In this document: one piece after another, positions 22,905 to 35,566 of the stretch | How positions within the stretch are numbered: the first letter of the stretch is position 1 | Layout: every line of letters begins with the position of its first letter | Source of the DNA: Emmonsiellopsis sp. PD_33 | Taxonomy: Eukaryota; Ascomycota; Eurotiomycetes; Onygenales; Ajellomycetaceae | Length of the DNA stretch: 64,000 bases | Direction: 5' to 3' | Assembly: GCA_032988165.1 (NCBI GenBank) | Contig: JANTQF010000124.1 | Span: forward strand, 1 to 64,000 | Made by a program: the position numbers and the translations under genes | The notes under the pieces: generated by a model | Database searches by the model: none | Seen by the model: only the letters and a program-made list of their open reading frames with translations | Told to the model about the DNA's origin: nothing

Positions 22905-24375
22905 ATGTCCAAACAGCCCAAATACATCCTCCTCTCGCTTCCCAGCTCTATCGCCCCCTCGCACCACCGCGACGATGCCCTCGACGCCATCAGCAAAACC
23001 ATCACCCCGGACAACGGCACCGTGACCCCCTTTGCGATCCCGGAGTTCAAGATCGGCACCCTCGACGGCCTCATACAGCAGGCGGAGGAGCTGGCGAGGC
23101 TAGAGTCGGCATGCCAGGGTGTTGTCGGGAAGGTCGGGGAAGCGCTGAAGAGTGTGCTCGAGGGCGATGAGGAGCGCATTGCGGAGTTGAAGCTGGTTAA
23201 TGATAGTACGTGTCGGCATCTTGCGTGGTGGTTCCCTGGCGGATTGCTGACTGGTTGGTCTGTTTGGTAGAGCCTGTTGATCAGTATCTGAAGAGTTTTC
23301 AGTGGAATAAGGTCAAGTTCCGGGCGGATAGGTCGTTGGCGGAGTTGATTGATATTCTGCAGAGGGTATGGCATCATTAGTTTTGTTCTTGTGTTGGGGT
23401 TAAGCAATATGCATGCTTACCGGTTGCTTTATAGGAAGCGTCCAGCATCGACAATGACGTCCGCGGCAAATTCTCACAGTACAACCAGGTCAAGACTACG
23501 CTGGCTGCGCTACAACGGAAACAAACGTATGCACAACCGAATAACCACACCGGGCGTTACCTTGTTTCCTAACACATTGCTTTTCCTAGGGGTACATTAT
23601 CCACCAAGTCCCTCGCATCTGTTGTCGATCCCCGCCTCCTCGTCCAAGACTCCGAATATCTTGAAACACACCTAATCGCCGTCCCCTCCCGCAGCACAAA
23701 GGAGTTCCTCCGGACCTACGAAACCGTATCGCCGATGGTTGTGCCTCGGTCCTCGACTTTTGTTGCATCCGATGAGGAGTCGACTCTATACGCGGTGACG
23801 ACATTCAAAAAGCACAGCGCGGAATTCATCCACAAGTGTCGGGAACACAAGTGGACACCCAGGGACTACAAATATGTTGAAGGTGGGCAGGAGAAGGAGC
23901 GGGAGGACCTTGATCGGGTTGGTGGTGATGTGCAGAGGCTTTGGGGAGAGACGTTAAGGCTAGGCCAGACGATGTGGGGCGAGGCCGTGATGGTTTGGAT
24001 TCATGTTTTAGTTTTGAGGGTGTTTGTTGAGACGGTGCTGAGGTATGGGTTGCCGTTGGATTTTGTCTGTGCGTTGGTTAAGGTACGTATTCACTCTGTT
24101 CCTTTTCGACTCCATACTCTGCCCTCGCTGGGCCACTCTGCTCCCCATATATCTCGAGCTAACCCGCATCCAAAAAGACTACACCCAAACATTCCGCAAA
24201 AGTAAAGTCCCTCCTCGACAACTCCTACTCATACCTAGCCGGCAACGCCTTTGTGCGCGACAAGAAAGGCCGCGTACGAAAGGATGACCCATCAGAGATG
24301 CATATCAGCGGCGCAGGCGGCGAGGGTGGCGGCGAGTATACGGCTTATGTATATTATGAGATTGAGTTCGAATGA
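22905..24375 (+). CDS. VMA5: V-type ATPase subunit C
   Basis: Exons 22905-23205, 23271-23365, 23435-23526, 23590-24082, 24178-24375; 392 aa, exactly the usual length of Vma5. Subunit C links the V1 stator stalks to Vo and controls reversible disassembly of the vacuolar proton pump. Recognised blocks: KYILLSLPSS at the N-terminus, FAIPEFKIGTLDGLIQQAEEL, QYLKSFQWNKVKFRADRSLAELID, VVPRSSTFVASDEESTLYAVTTFKKH, FIHKCREHKWTPRDYKYVEG, WIHVLVLRVFVETVLRYGLP, and the end YTAYVYYEIEFE. The last acceptor is AAAAAG. A Gly-rich patch lies just before the C-terminus. Confidence 0.96.
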
Positions 24376-24858
24376 GATGGCGTGTGTTATGTCGCATGGT
24401 AGGGTCTGGGGGGGAAGTTTGATGCTCTTTAACGGCCTTTGGATGCAGAGGGCGGTTAGTCATCCCTGTCGGGCGGACATTTTATATATATGATTTTTGT
24501 TTGGGCCTGAATGTTTAGCAGGTCATTGATTTTGAGTGCATTATTTTAGTTGGGCACGCTTCTTGTGTGTTTCTTTTGATCGACATGTGTATGGATATCC
24601 ATATCTGTTGGGAACCCGGTTGAGCGTTACTAATGACTTCCGTTTGTCATCCCCCCTTTCTATCCGTCCGATCTCCTCTCCAGTTAGCGCGGAACATATA
24701 ACATGGACAATTGATATATCATCTATCATATATATCTATCATCGAAGTAGAACTTCAAAATGCGAAAGTCATAATATCTATATTCATGAAAAAAAGAAGA
24801 AGAAAAAGAACCGCCCCAAAACAGAGAGCAGCAAAAAAAAAAAAAAGAAAGAAACCCC
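24376..24858. other. Intergenic, convergent 3' ends
   Basis: 3' ends of the V-ATPase C and APS kinase genes; A-rich around 24788-24850. No gene seen. Confidence 0.5.
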
Positions 24859-25551
24859 CTAATTCTCCAACTTAGGCAAATACCCCTTCGCATCCAAATA
24901 CTCAATAATCAACGTAACCGCCTCCTTAACCCCTACCTCATGACTCTTAATATGAATCTCCGCCTTCTCCGGCGCCTCATACGGCGCACTAATGCCCGTA
25001 AACTCCTTAATCACCCCTTCCCTCGCCTTCTTATACAAACCCTTCGGATCCCTCTGCTCCGCCACCTCAACCGGAACATCAATAAAGACCTCGACAAACG
25101 GCAGCCCGCCCTCGGGGGCGTCCTCATGCAGCTTCCTCGCCACGTCCCGATCCTTCCGATACGGCGAGATGAACGAGGTGATGGCGATGGAGTTGCTGTC
25201 CGCGAACAACTTTGCAACTTCGGCGATGCGCCGGATGTTCTCGTTGCGGTCTGCTTCGCTGAAGCCGAGGTCTTTGTTCAGGCCGAAGCGGATGTTGTCG
25301 CCGTCTAGACGGTAGGCGGAGAGCCCGTGGGTGGTGAGGAGTTGGTGCTCGAGCTCGACGGCGATGGTCGATTTTCCGGAGGCTGAGAGGCCGGTTAGCC
25401 AGATTGTTAGGCCGGGTTGGTGCCGGGCTTGGGTGCGTTCGGCGCGCGTGAGGTGGGGGGGGTGGTAGGTTATGTTTCTGTGCGGGGTTAGTTGGGTTGG
25501 TGTGATGGGATGGGATGGGATTGGAAGAGGGAGATGTGCGTACGTGGCCAT
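24859..25551 (-). CDS. Adenylylsulfate (APS) kinase
   Basis: Exons 25551-25544 (8 nt) and 25477-24859; 208 aa, the normal length. It phosphorylates APS with ATP to PAPS in sulfate assimilation. Seen: the P-loop GLSASGKST, LDGDNIRFGLNKDLGFSEADRNENIRRI, and FVEVFIDVPVEVAEQRDPKGLYKKAR. The region 25543-25478 is open but is read here as a 66-nt intron: removing it gives MATNITYHPPHLTRAERTQ, the standard N-terminus, whereas read-through adds a Pro-rich insert found in no homologue I know. Promoter region lies to the right. Confidence 0.93.
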   Translation of the reverse strand: MATYAHLPLPIPSHPITPTQLTPHRNITYHPPHLTRAERTQARHQPGLTIWLTGLSASGKSTIAVELEHQLLTTHGLSAYRLDGDNIRFGLNKDLGFSEADRNENIRRIAEVAKLFADSNSIAITSFISPYRKDRDVARKLHEDAPEGGLPFVEVFIDVPVEVAEQRDPKGLYKKAREGVIKEFTGISAPYEAPEKAEIHIKSHEVGVKEAVTLIIEYLDAKGYLPKLEN

Positions 25552-26693
25552 TGTGAAAGTAATAGGGGGCTTTTGGGTGAGAGTGTGTGGGAGGGAGATA
25601 GAGGGCGGGGTGGTGGCGGGGTATCGTTATGGATATGCGATGAACGATGAGTCGACGGAGATGAGGAATTTGCGAATGAAAAGGACGTAACTACTGGGAT
25701 ATAGAGTAAACCAATTCAATGAGAGATTATATATGAAGAGATGATATATATATGTTTTTCCTGTAGAGAAAGTTGGAGTAGGAAATGACGTGATTCAAGG
25801 TTTCGGCGGGCGGGAACAAGGCTTGGCAGGAGTCAAGCCCGATTAGGCAGTCCAGACGACATCCTGTCTCTTGGCCGGACACATCGCCATCTATTATCCA
25901 GTATTGCTCTGGGAATCGGGTGTTGGATGGCTGGAGATACACGGGTAAGGAGTTGGTTCTTAGCTGGCGGGATGCATGCAGTGTGCTAATTGCTGTGCTG
26001 ACAGGCCGTTCTCTCACCCGCCCCAAAGCTGCAATGGCTTCAAGTTCTGTATCTACAAATATGGCATTCCGCTGCCAGATGGGGATGCTGCGATATCCCC
26101 CTGATATCCTCCCATGGCCTGATGGGCTGACCTGACAGTCTGCAATATTGTGCTCTGTGGAATGACTCTGGGTGAATCTCTCACTCTTTATATGCCCTCT
26201 GTTGGTGCGGTAACAGAGGCCTCACGCCTCGCCTATCAAGATGGTTGTGAATCCCACAAAACACTCATGTTTACTGAGGCCTGCTTCTGGAATACCAGGT
26301 CCCATTTTCCTTTCTCTGCAAAGCACTCTCTTTTCATCAGTGCTATTTTGTTTGAGTATCTCTCCCTCACTGTCTCCTTTTCCACTGAAGACTTTCCAGT
26401 CTTCCTTGTCCAGCTCTCTTAGCTCTCTGTGCTTTCTTTCTCTCTCCAGAACTGTGAGGGCCCAGACCTCACCGAATGACAGTCTAGTCCCCTAACAGAC
26501 TATTGTTTTGCTGATGACCGCAGCCGTGTTTATCCATTTGCTGTCTGCATCCTCTTTCTTTCTTTCTCACAACCCCTGTGCCCCTGGGGGCACACTCTTT
26601 GCGGATTTTGCCGAAAAAGAGGTTGTGCGCCTCTTACATCTGCTGCTTCTCTACCTCTTTTACCGCTAATGTCCCATCATCCAGAGTGTAAGT
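25552..26693. other. Intergenic, divergent promoters
   Basis: Upstream regions of APS kinase (leftward) and of the unknown 734-aa gene (rightward). Strong CT-rich tracts at about 26300-26590 are typical of fungal promoters. No coding evidence. Confidence 0.5.
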
Positions 26694-29045
26694 ATGGAGC
26701 ACTTGACGCTGGAAGGTGCCTGCGAGCGCTACTCTGCCGTGATACGAAACAGCTTTTGGGATAAGCTCCTGGATAAATGTCTTGGAAGTGGTAAGCTTGC
26801 TCCTCTATTCACTGTTGAGAACGCTCCCAGTGGCTTATTATTGTTTAGCCCTTGCAAATAGGCTCCATATCGCGCGTCTTGAGAAGGCCCATGAGATCTC
26901 AGCAAAGGTATATGAGGAGGCTACGCGCCCTTCGAGCAGTTACGCGCCCAGCATAAACGAAAGCTTGGACACGCTCGACGAGATAATAGGCCGACGCAAG
27001 CGTCCTATATATGCCACTCCTGATGAGGAATGGGATGGGTTTTTTACGGAGCTGGAGGAGAATGGTTCCCTGAATGAACGGGCCTCCGATGATGAGGATG
27101 AAGATAGTGATCGTATGGCTAGACCCAAACTGTGTGTAGGAAATTAATGCTGACGTCAAACGCAGTCGAAGAGGGTGAAGAACGGCCACGAATCAGACAT
27201 AGACCATGTATTTTATCCCCTCCCATAGTCATTGTACTGGCTCCTCTAATTCTCGTTTTTACAGCTATCCGCCCCTACCAACCAGTTGGTGGGATTGGTA
27301 AATACCAGCGTTTCAAAGACGCTCCAACGGCGTGGGTGGAAGAGAACATCCTTAGGAATTTGTCTTTTATGGCCCCCTTTGCAAAAGCGAATGTTGACAA
27401 GCTTGGCGGATATCCCCATTGGCATGTCCTCTATGAAAATCCTCACAGTGATCGGTTATTGGACAGCGAATTCGACAATCGCAATGGTTTTATACAAGGC
27501 AATGGTGAGAACGTCCAATCCACAGGATTTTACCATTCGAATACCGCTCGTTCTGCTCTTGCTGAACTGTTCTGTGGCGGAGACACCATCCGATGCGTCG
27601 GAAAGTCACGGACTAGTTCAGACGGAGACTCATGTATTGCTGGTCCGTCCGATTTTTCAAGATACGAAAGGAGAGTTATTTTCCCGGATGATGGAGAAGA
27701 CTGTGCGGTGGAGTCCTGCGATCCGCTTTCGACGATAGATGAGATGAGCCTCCAGGGGGAAGATCTTGATATTAATGAGCAACAGGGTCTGGAGCTGAAA
27801 GGCAAAGGAAAGCAACTCGATATTCCAGAGAACCACGATGAGATACAAGCTTTATTCGGCGAAACTACCCAGTACATTCCTCCTCAGAATTTGCAAGGCA
27901 CATTCACAGACCCTCGCAAGCACCTCGCCGTTGACGAGAGAATTTCTTTGCAGCTCTACCCCTGGAGCGCACACTGGAAGCTGCGTTTGCTATTAGGGAA
28001 AGAGGATTCATTTCCACCTTCAGCAGAGTCAATGCTAGCAAGATATGAATACGCTTTCCGTCGAAATCATGCTGGAAAAGCCAAAAAGTCCAAAAAGTCC
28101 AAGAGCAAGGCTAAGGGTTGTCAGAAGGAGCCAATTCCCAAGAAAGTCCCTATCAACTGGGTGACACCGATGGCAAAAATTAAAATTCAAGCTGATATCC
28201 CTCCTTCTCCCTCCCCCGAGATGCCATCCTCCACAGCCACCACCCCAGACCCCTTACCCCTCCAGCTCACCTGCACCAAAACCAACCCCTTCGACCACCT
28301 AGCCCGACGACCAGGCCTTCGCCCAGCTTCCATAGTCCTCCACCCCGTCCTCAAACCACTCCTCCCCCACACAACCCTCCCGGAACACATGGAAGAAGCC
28401 CGCGAAATGATTGCGCGCGGCCTAACCGCCCTGCACTCATATCTCAATGGCAAAGCTAGCACGCCCCAAATCTCTACGTTCCGCCTGCAATCTCGGAATG
28501 CCCGGCGCAAACGCGTAAAAATGTACAACCGTGAAGTCCTCGGCCTCACCGCGTTAACAAGCTGCCAGGGCCCCTCCATCCAGGGCGACTGGCCAGGTTT
28601 CTATAAGAAGCGCGATGAAGACGATGCCCTGCGTGCCCAGGGGCTACTCTATGAGGACCCAATTGAACAAGAACCAGAAACAGATTCAGACGACGAACTG
28701 CCCACTCACCTCCAGACAGAAAAACGCGTCGTGAAACCATGGCCAAATCCGCCCCTTTATGCAGATTACTACGGTAACAAGACGGACCTACCAGCTACAC
28801 AGTATATCCCTGACGACCTGTGCGAGGTTCTGGATATTGTTGATCCGTTGAAGCCAGTGAAGGTTGAGGAGGGGGATGTTGGAACCACATCGAAGCCGAT
28901 TAGGGTGAGGGGCGCTGAGGGGAAGTTGAATTTGGAGTATTATTTTTTTCTGCCGGGGAGGGATATGATACGTGAGTTGTTGAAGAGGAAGGAGGAGGGG
29001 TTTGTGTATTGGATGTTGTCGAAGAAGGAGTTGGAAGAATTTTAG
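26694..29045 (+). CDS. Hypothetical protein, 734 aa
   Basis: Exons 26694-26790, 26849-27133, 27166-27207, 27265-29045. The small second intron is only 32 nt and less certain; the third removes a hydrophobic stretch that otherwise looks like intron translated in frame. The protein has an N-terminal helical part (EHLTLEGACERYSAVIRNSF), an acidic patch (SDDEDEDSD), a Lys-rich basic patch near residue 415 (KAKKSKKSKSKAKG), a Pro-rich linker, and an ordered C-terminal third including DDLCEVLDIVDPLKPVKVEE and LNLEYYFFLPGRD. No known domain recognised. The long uninterrupted final exon supports coding. Possible nuclear location from the basic patch is inference. Confidence 0.7.
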
Positions 29046-30348
29046 GTTCTTTGGCGGTGGTTGGTTAGTTAGGTTTGGCCTGGGACTGGTGGTAAGTCGA
29101 GGCTTGGGTTTTTTCTTTCCTCTCTGGTTTGATCATCTTTTCAGGTGTACGGGTTGGTTTTCTTTTGAACTGGGAGTTTCTTTGCCTTTGTTTCGTTTGC
29201 TACTTTGGGTTATATGATGCCTTTCAGGATTGTTTGGTGTTCTTTTTTATATACCAACTACGGAGTACTTGGATTTGCAGGAGGGGGATCCACTCTGGCA
29301 ACCTGCAACGCGGCCCCTGATCATCACCATCCAGCTGCAACATGTTTCTCTCCTTTTTTTGATTTTACTCTGGATCCCCATACCTTTCTCACTATGCATT
29401 TCACTGACCTAATTGTGCTTCTTGCTACATGATCTTTTCTCCTTTCCTTTGTGTTTTCCCCTTTTTTCCCGTTCCTTTCTGAATACCCAGGGTGCTTTTA
29501 CTTCTTTGTCTTAATTCCTACCGACCCCCCTTAGCCAGAAAAAAATCTACACCTAGTAACTACCTCTGAACTAGGCCCCCTATGCCTTTTTCCCAGCCAT
29601 ATCTTTGGATCCAACCCCCTTAAAAACCCTTCTTTTTTCAAATGCACAGATTGCTGTTGCTTAGGGTCACTTATTATATGCTTGCTGTCTCCTAATTCCC
29701 CCCTCTGAATGTTTTCACTGATCTGCCCTTTTCTTTCTCTCTGACGCTCTCTCTCTCTTTTTTTAAAAAAAAATAAAAATAAATATTCAGCAAACCAGCT
29801 GGTAATGGAGATAGTCAGGTCTCTTTCTCTTTCTATTTAGTTATTTAGGATGTCTGTCTGTCAGTCTGTCTGTATGCATGTGTAGGTTATGTATGGTAAC
29901 TGTCTACTTGCTGCTCTTCAATTCTCTTTCCTTTTACTTCTTGAGAGAGGGGCTATATCATGTAGTTCATTACATATAGATTGTGGGGTGAAATTTCCTT
30001 CGAATTTCCAAATCTTCCCTTCATTTTTTCCCTTTTCCATGGGGGCGCAGGAGTGGGGGGGATATTTGTTCAAAATGTTTTAATTTTACACTTCATTAGC
30101 TGAACCTACTGAAACAAAATAAAGAATTATTGTTAAAAAAAATCACCCCATTCCCTTCCTTACATAATAGTAAATAATAATATAGATAGTGTTGAACTTC
30201 CCATCTTGCAACCAGCCAATCAATCAATGTAACCCGGTATCATATCACATCACATCATTCCTCCCCTCCCACACAGTCCCCCAAAAATCAAAAAAAAAAA
30301 AAAAATCAAAACCCAAATCAGAAACCAACCAGAGACGAAACATTTATA
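29046..30348. other. Intergenic, T-rich, convergent
   Basis: Space between convergent genes with long pyrimidine runs (29440-29760), short TCTG repeats (29851-29872) and an A-run near 30290-30305. No gene supported. Confidence 0.5.
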
Positions 30349-31897
30349 TCATCCCTTATAAAACTTCGACGGCACAAACGGCAAAGCCGAAACCGTCCCC
30401 TTCCGCACCTTCTTCCTCACAAGCACCCCCACCTCCGTCCCCTTCTTATGCATACCCTGCTTCACATAGCCCATGGCAATATTCGTCCCACCAAGCGTCG
30501 GACTCGGACAGCCAGAGGTGACAACGCCAATCTGCGTCGTGCCATCGGCCAAATCCACAATCGCCGCACCCTCGCGAGCCGGCGCACCAGACTCAATCGT
30601 CAGCCCGACCCGGCGCTCCGTGAGCGTTTTCGCCGGCGACGCAAGCTGCGGGAGGATCACGGAGGCGCCGTTAAACTTTGAGGCCGGGGAGGACGGGTCA
30701 CGTCTGTCCTTGCCGACTAGCCAGCCGAGGCCGGCGGTGGGAGGGGTTTGGGAGGTGGTGATGTCGTGGCCGTAGAGGCACATGCCGGCTTCGAGACGGA
30801 GGGAGTCCCGTGCCGCGAGCCCGGCCAGACGCACTTCTGGGTTCGAGAGGAAGAGTTCTGTTACCTTGACGGGTAGTTCGGGGTCGACGTCTGTGGGGAT
30901 GGAGATTTCGAAGCCGTCTTCGCCTGTGTAGCCAGTGCGAGAGATTAGGAGGCGGGAAGGGGTGTGGGTGCCGTCGGGAAGGTTGAGGTGGAGGGAGCGG
31001 CATTGGCCGAAGTGTAGGGTGCTGAGGTCTGAGTCTATCGAGGCTTCGTTGGAGGTGACGAGGGGTTGGAGGACGGCGGCGGCGGAGGGGCCTTGTAGGG
31101 CAACGAGGGCCCGGGTGTCGAGGATGGTCCAGTTGATGACGGATTCGCGGGAGGCTGGGTCATGGGTCTGGCGGAACTGGTCGATTTCCTTGTGCAGGAA
31201 TTCGAGATCTTCCGCGCGGCGGCCGGCGTTTGTAACGACGTAGAAGGATTCTGGGCCGAGGCGGGTGATCACCGTGTCGTCGATTATGCCGCCGGTTTCG
31301 GGATCGAGAAGGCAGGAGAGAGTCGAGCGGTTATCTTGTAGCTGGTTGAGTGAGGAGGGAGTGATTTTCATGAGAAGATCTAGAGCACCGGGTCCGCGGA
31401 TGTGATGTTGAACCCTGGCAAAGCAAGCACCATTAGTAAACAGAAGCTCAATTGCGCACATATTCGGAGCATATAAAGCAAAAATAGCCCTGAATAGAAT
31501 TGCAGACATACATATGGCTAACATCAAACAAGCTCGCCTTCGTCCGCGTCCAATGATGGCTCTCTGCATGACTCAAATCCCCATACTGCAACGGCATGGA
31601 GAAGCCAGCGAAGGGCGCCATCTTCGCCTTGTGCGCGATATGGAGATCATATAGCTGAGTTTTCTTCAACTTATGCGAGGCAGAAGACGAAGCCCATCTT
31701 GAGCTAATCTGTGAGAGGGAGGCATTGCTGCGAACGCATAGCTGCTGGCAGCTCGGGCGGGCGGTGGGGAGAGCTGTGGTTTGCCGGGAGGTCAATCGAG
31801 CGCCATTCGCAGCTTGGACGAAGGTTCTGGCAGAGGCAGACCTCAGTTGGGGGCCATTGACGGCTCTTAGAAGCGAACGAGCAGCTACAGGCCTCAT
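30349..31897 (-). CDS. GCV1: Aminomethyltransferase, glycine cleavage T-protein, mitochondrial
   Basis: Exons 31897-31512 and 31414-30349; 483 aa. It transfers the aminomethyl carbon of glycine from H-protein to tetrahydrofolate, releasing ammonia, in the mitochondrial matrix. The first ~75 residues are Arg/Ser/Ala-rich and nearly free of acidic residues, a long presequence. Family blocks: LKKTQLYDLHIAHKAKMAPFAGFSMPLQYG, ASLFDVSHM, LLDPETGGIIDDTVITRLG, FYVVTNAGRR, LISRTGYTGEDGFEISIP, GLAARDSLRLEAGMCLYGHDI, LGWLVGKDRRD, RVGLTIESGAPAREGA. The intron falls directly after DVSHM. Yeast GCV1 is the orthologue. Confidence 0.95.
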
Positions 31898-32145
31898 GGT
31901 GGACAGGATACAGAGCGGGAGTTCTGCAGCAAAAGAACGAGCGAGGTTGAGGTTGGATATTTAAACGCGGGAAGAAGTCGGGGAAGAGCGCGGGAAAGTC
32001 ACGTGCTGATAACCCTTCTCGGCGTAAGATAAGATAAGGATGCCAAATTTCGATCTTATCAATCTACTATATCCGACACCACAGAAGAAAAGAAGAACAA
32101 AAGCCCGAAATATTGCCAAATCACATCAGAACCAAGCCAAGCCCT
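31898..32145. promoter_or_regulatory. Upstream region of the T-protein gene
   Basis: About 250 bases between the T-protein start and the permease stop, both on the minus strand, so it holds the T-protein promoter and the permease 3' flank counted from the right. No element can be named confidently. Confidence 0.3.
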
Positions 32146-34007
32146 TCACAACCCATTATCCGCACATGAAAATGCACTGCCAACAGTTCCCAGCCGATAA
32201 TTGAGAATCACGCTCTCAACAGAAGCCTGCACAAGTAGGTATATTAGTGACATCTGTGGCATCAGTTGCGAGAGAAGCTTGGGTAAACAACTTACATAGG
32301 TGCCAGGCCCCAGGAATAGGAAACCGATCCCAATAATTATCAGGTTCAAAATAAACCCAGCCCATCCTCGCCATCCCCGAGTGCGATAGAAATCTGGGCC
32401 ATAATCTGCTTTCCGCATCCGCATATACGCCACACCCCAGAATATAAACCCGAAGAACGAGTCAAACAGTGAACTCATGATCGACAGGAGATCAGAGAAG
32501 AAGGGGATAACTTCAGCGATCACAAAAGCCAGGGTCCAAGCAACTGCTAAGATACCCGCCCACGATAGCCATCCAACGACAGTGTGGTTTCCAGTGTGAT
32601 GAGTGCCGTCGAAAATTCGGAAGAATATGAACCTAGCGGAGACGGAAGCATACAGAACTCCGAGGAAGATCAGCGTCGGGATCATGAATGAAAATGAAAC
32701 CTTTTTGTAGACGTCGTTGCTGAGAGAACCGAATGCAGGCGATGTCATATACTGGTTCCCCGTGTATGCATATACCACGGCACCAACGATGCTGAAAACA
32801 ATTACCTCCGCGATGGTGACGGCATAGAGTGACTTGTTAAATTCCTTTGGATTTCGCATTTCGGCAATGAAACTGGGCAGCGTGATTTGCCCAATGAAAG
32901 TGTAGCTGATGTTCAAAAAGGCACCCATTCCCGCAACAAAAGTCGTCCCCGCGGCTGGTATAGGGAGCACAATTGGTTCACCTCCTGTACTACTGCCTGG
33001 CCCTGAAGTATAACCGGTCGGATGAGCCTCAATTGCGGCGAAAACTGTTGCCAGAACGACAGAGACAAAGGTGAAGAAGGCCGACAGGGTCGCGATCTTC
33101 GATAGGGTGTTGAATGTTCTAGGAAGCGAACAAAAAAACGAGATGATGGCCGTTATCGCAGAAAAAATAATGGTGCAAGCACCGTGGTTGGTCATCGTGT
33201 TTAGATATTTCGCGCCCACCAAGCAATGCAGGGCCTGGTGTACCCAAAGTGTTAGTCTTAACCCATCCCTTTTCTTTTTTATTTAAAAGAAGCCTGGCAA
33301 ACCACTTACTTGGATGAATGTGTTATTGAGCAGAAACATCACTGCCGTCAAATACCATGCAGCCTTCGAGCCCCAGAAGAGATACTGTCCAATATCACAA
33401 ACATCCCGAACCTCGGGATGGCGGAGACAGAATTGCCTGAGAAACAGTCAGCGGCCAATTTGGTAAAACATACACCTGTTTTAACTCACCAAATGATCAA
33501 TGAAGTATATAGGACAAGCCCCGCAACGATAACAGTCAAAATTAGACCAGGAACCAGGCCAAGCACGGAATAGGAATACGGAAACGACATGATCGCAAGA
33601 CATATGTATTCCGAGAAAAGAAGCGCAGCGGTCTGCACAAAATCAATCAAGAACGTCAGCTTTCTTGTCCGCACCTCACTTCTCTCTCTCTCCCCAGCAA
33701 AACCTCAACATCTCCCTCCATCTCAACTTCCACCCCAGGAGCAAAAGAATCATACCTTCTGCCAGCTACAAGTCCGATACTTGATCGCATTATCCGCCTC
33801 TAGCTCCACCTGTTTGCCCACGGTATTTCTCGACGACTCCGAATTGGAGCTTGGAATCGCGGCGATCCTACTTCCCCTGCGCGGCTGCTGCTGCTGGCCG
33901 TCCTCCTTGTTCGCAGAGCTATTGCTATCGTCGTCCGCGAAAAATGTGCGGTTGTCGTACTTGTTTGGCTGTGATGGGCCACCACCGGCTTCCAGATCTA
34001 ACGCCAT
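32146..34007 (-). CDS. Amino-acid permease, AAAP family (Mtr-like)
   Basis: Exons 34007-33756, 33632-33490, 33436-33310, 33234-32296, 32226-32146; 513 aa. Likely imports neutral or aromatic amino acids by proton symport, as Neurospora Mtr. A hydrophilic N-tail (~80 residues, Gln-rich) precedes about eleven membrane segments; the first reads TAALLFSEYICLAIMSFPYS and the family pattern continues with HPEVRDVCDIGQYLFWG, AGTTFVAGMGAFLNISYTFIGQ, LPSFIAEMRNPKEFNKSLY and FGFIFWGVAYMRMRKADYGP. The short tail exon lacks membrane segments. Substrate range cannot be read from sequence. Confidence 0.9.
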
Positions 34008-35566
34008 TTTATCGAGCAGATGGTTCCCTTGAGGCGGAGGGCCGAGGGGAGGATGGATATGAGATCAGCGACGTGGATGGATTGCATTAACAGGGCCGGG
34101 GTTTGCCTGTTTTTGCTTCCTAGTCTGAGAGGAGTTGGGTCTATACAAGATGGTCGCTTGTTATCGGGCGCAGTTGGTGCGGAAGGCGCAGAAAGCCGTT
34201 ATTTAATAGTCCGTGGTCGAGGAAGGAGCCACAACTTGGACGCAGTTTGAGAGCGCAAGACGGCACAGATTATTCTTCAAGATTTCCAGCCTTGTCGGGG
34301 GATATCAGACATATAAATAACGCTGTCGTACGGAAGTGGTCCTTGGCTGTCAAAATGTTGCTCAGGGAAGAGAAGGTGGAGAGCTGAACTTAAGGCTCTA
34401 GCTTCCAACCACGCATGCTCCAGGGAACCAGGAATGACGTTAATCAGGCAGGTTAAGCTAGTTAAATATGGAAAGTTGAAAAGCGAAAGGCAAAAAGGCA
34501 AAAAAAAGAAAAATCTGAACCCAGTTGATCAAGGTTCATCCACAGTGAATATGGATGGACACGGCCTTCATTGGATGCTGAACATGCGACTAAACGAGCG
34601 GATCTGTTTATCTATGCCGTGACCAGCCAGTTGAAAGCCCTAATAAAGGCGTTATTTGTTGTAATCCATGTCCATTCTGTTGCTCCATGCCACATGGGGA
34701 TGGCAAAAAAGCCATTCCGAAACCCCGTGCGACCCCTCCGCTTGGAGGCGGAAGCGGGGATGGCTGTACGCATGTACATGGGCAGTACTATGACCCATTG
34801 AGGACCTCAAACAAGAGGTAGGTGATAAAACCTAACTGTATTCGTTCCTGTGGGAAAGGCTCCCGATCTATACATCTGGTCCGGCGGTCGCGGGAACCAA
34901 GAAACTAGGAACCTTGCCGCCAACGTCCGGGAGATTCAAGGTTGGTTCAGGGCAGCCGTGGCTGTTGACGTAATAACAGACAGATATTTGCCTCCCCCAA
35001 GGATGTCTGCGGTTTTTTCTGCTGGGCCGCTCCATCGTGGTGGGGATGATGCTCGGGCTGGCCGATGAGAGGGCGCTGTTGAGGGGAGATCTCACCAGGC
35101 AATTTGGAGAACTGGTCAAGGTATTTTGTTTTCCTTGCAACACTTCCTCGGGAAGATGATCTTTCCAAAGGAAAAAATAGCCGAGAGGCGGTTTTGGGGT
35201 CGGTGGTCGTTGTGTCAAGCATCAGCTAAGAGGCGAATCGTTGCTTGGCTGCTTTGGGGTCTTGGGGAAAGGCGGAGAACACCCATATGAAGAATTTAAG
35301 AGGGTCAGCCGGAGATTGTGGTTGGTTTTTCTAACGAATTGTCGGAATCATCCATTCAATATTGCATCCTGGGAATATGATTCCAATTAATTATGCCAAT
35401 GTATATGCGCTACGCTGCGTCTATCAGCTTCAGCTTCCTGGATTAGAAATGCTGCTAATCAATAGTACCAGAGGAAAAGCAAACGGTTAAGTGTATTATC
35501 CAACGAATTGAAACATTAGTTACAAGCCATATATATATCCATCAAACTTTCATACCATCCTCCTCC
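34008..35566. other. Intergenic, 1.5 kb
   Basis: Permease promoter to the left and the STAND gene's 3' end to the right. Several 60-115 codon frames occur on both strands but overlap one another and show no family features. No gene called. Confidence 0.45.
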
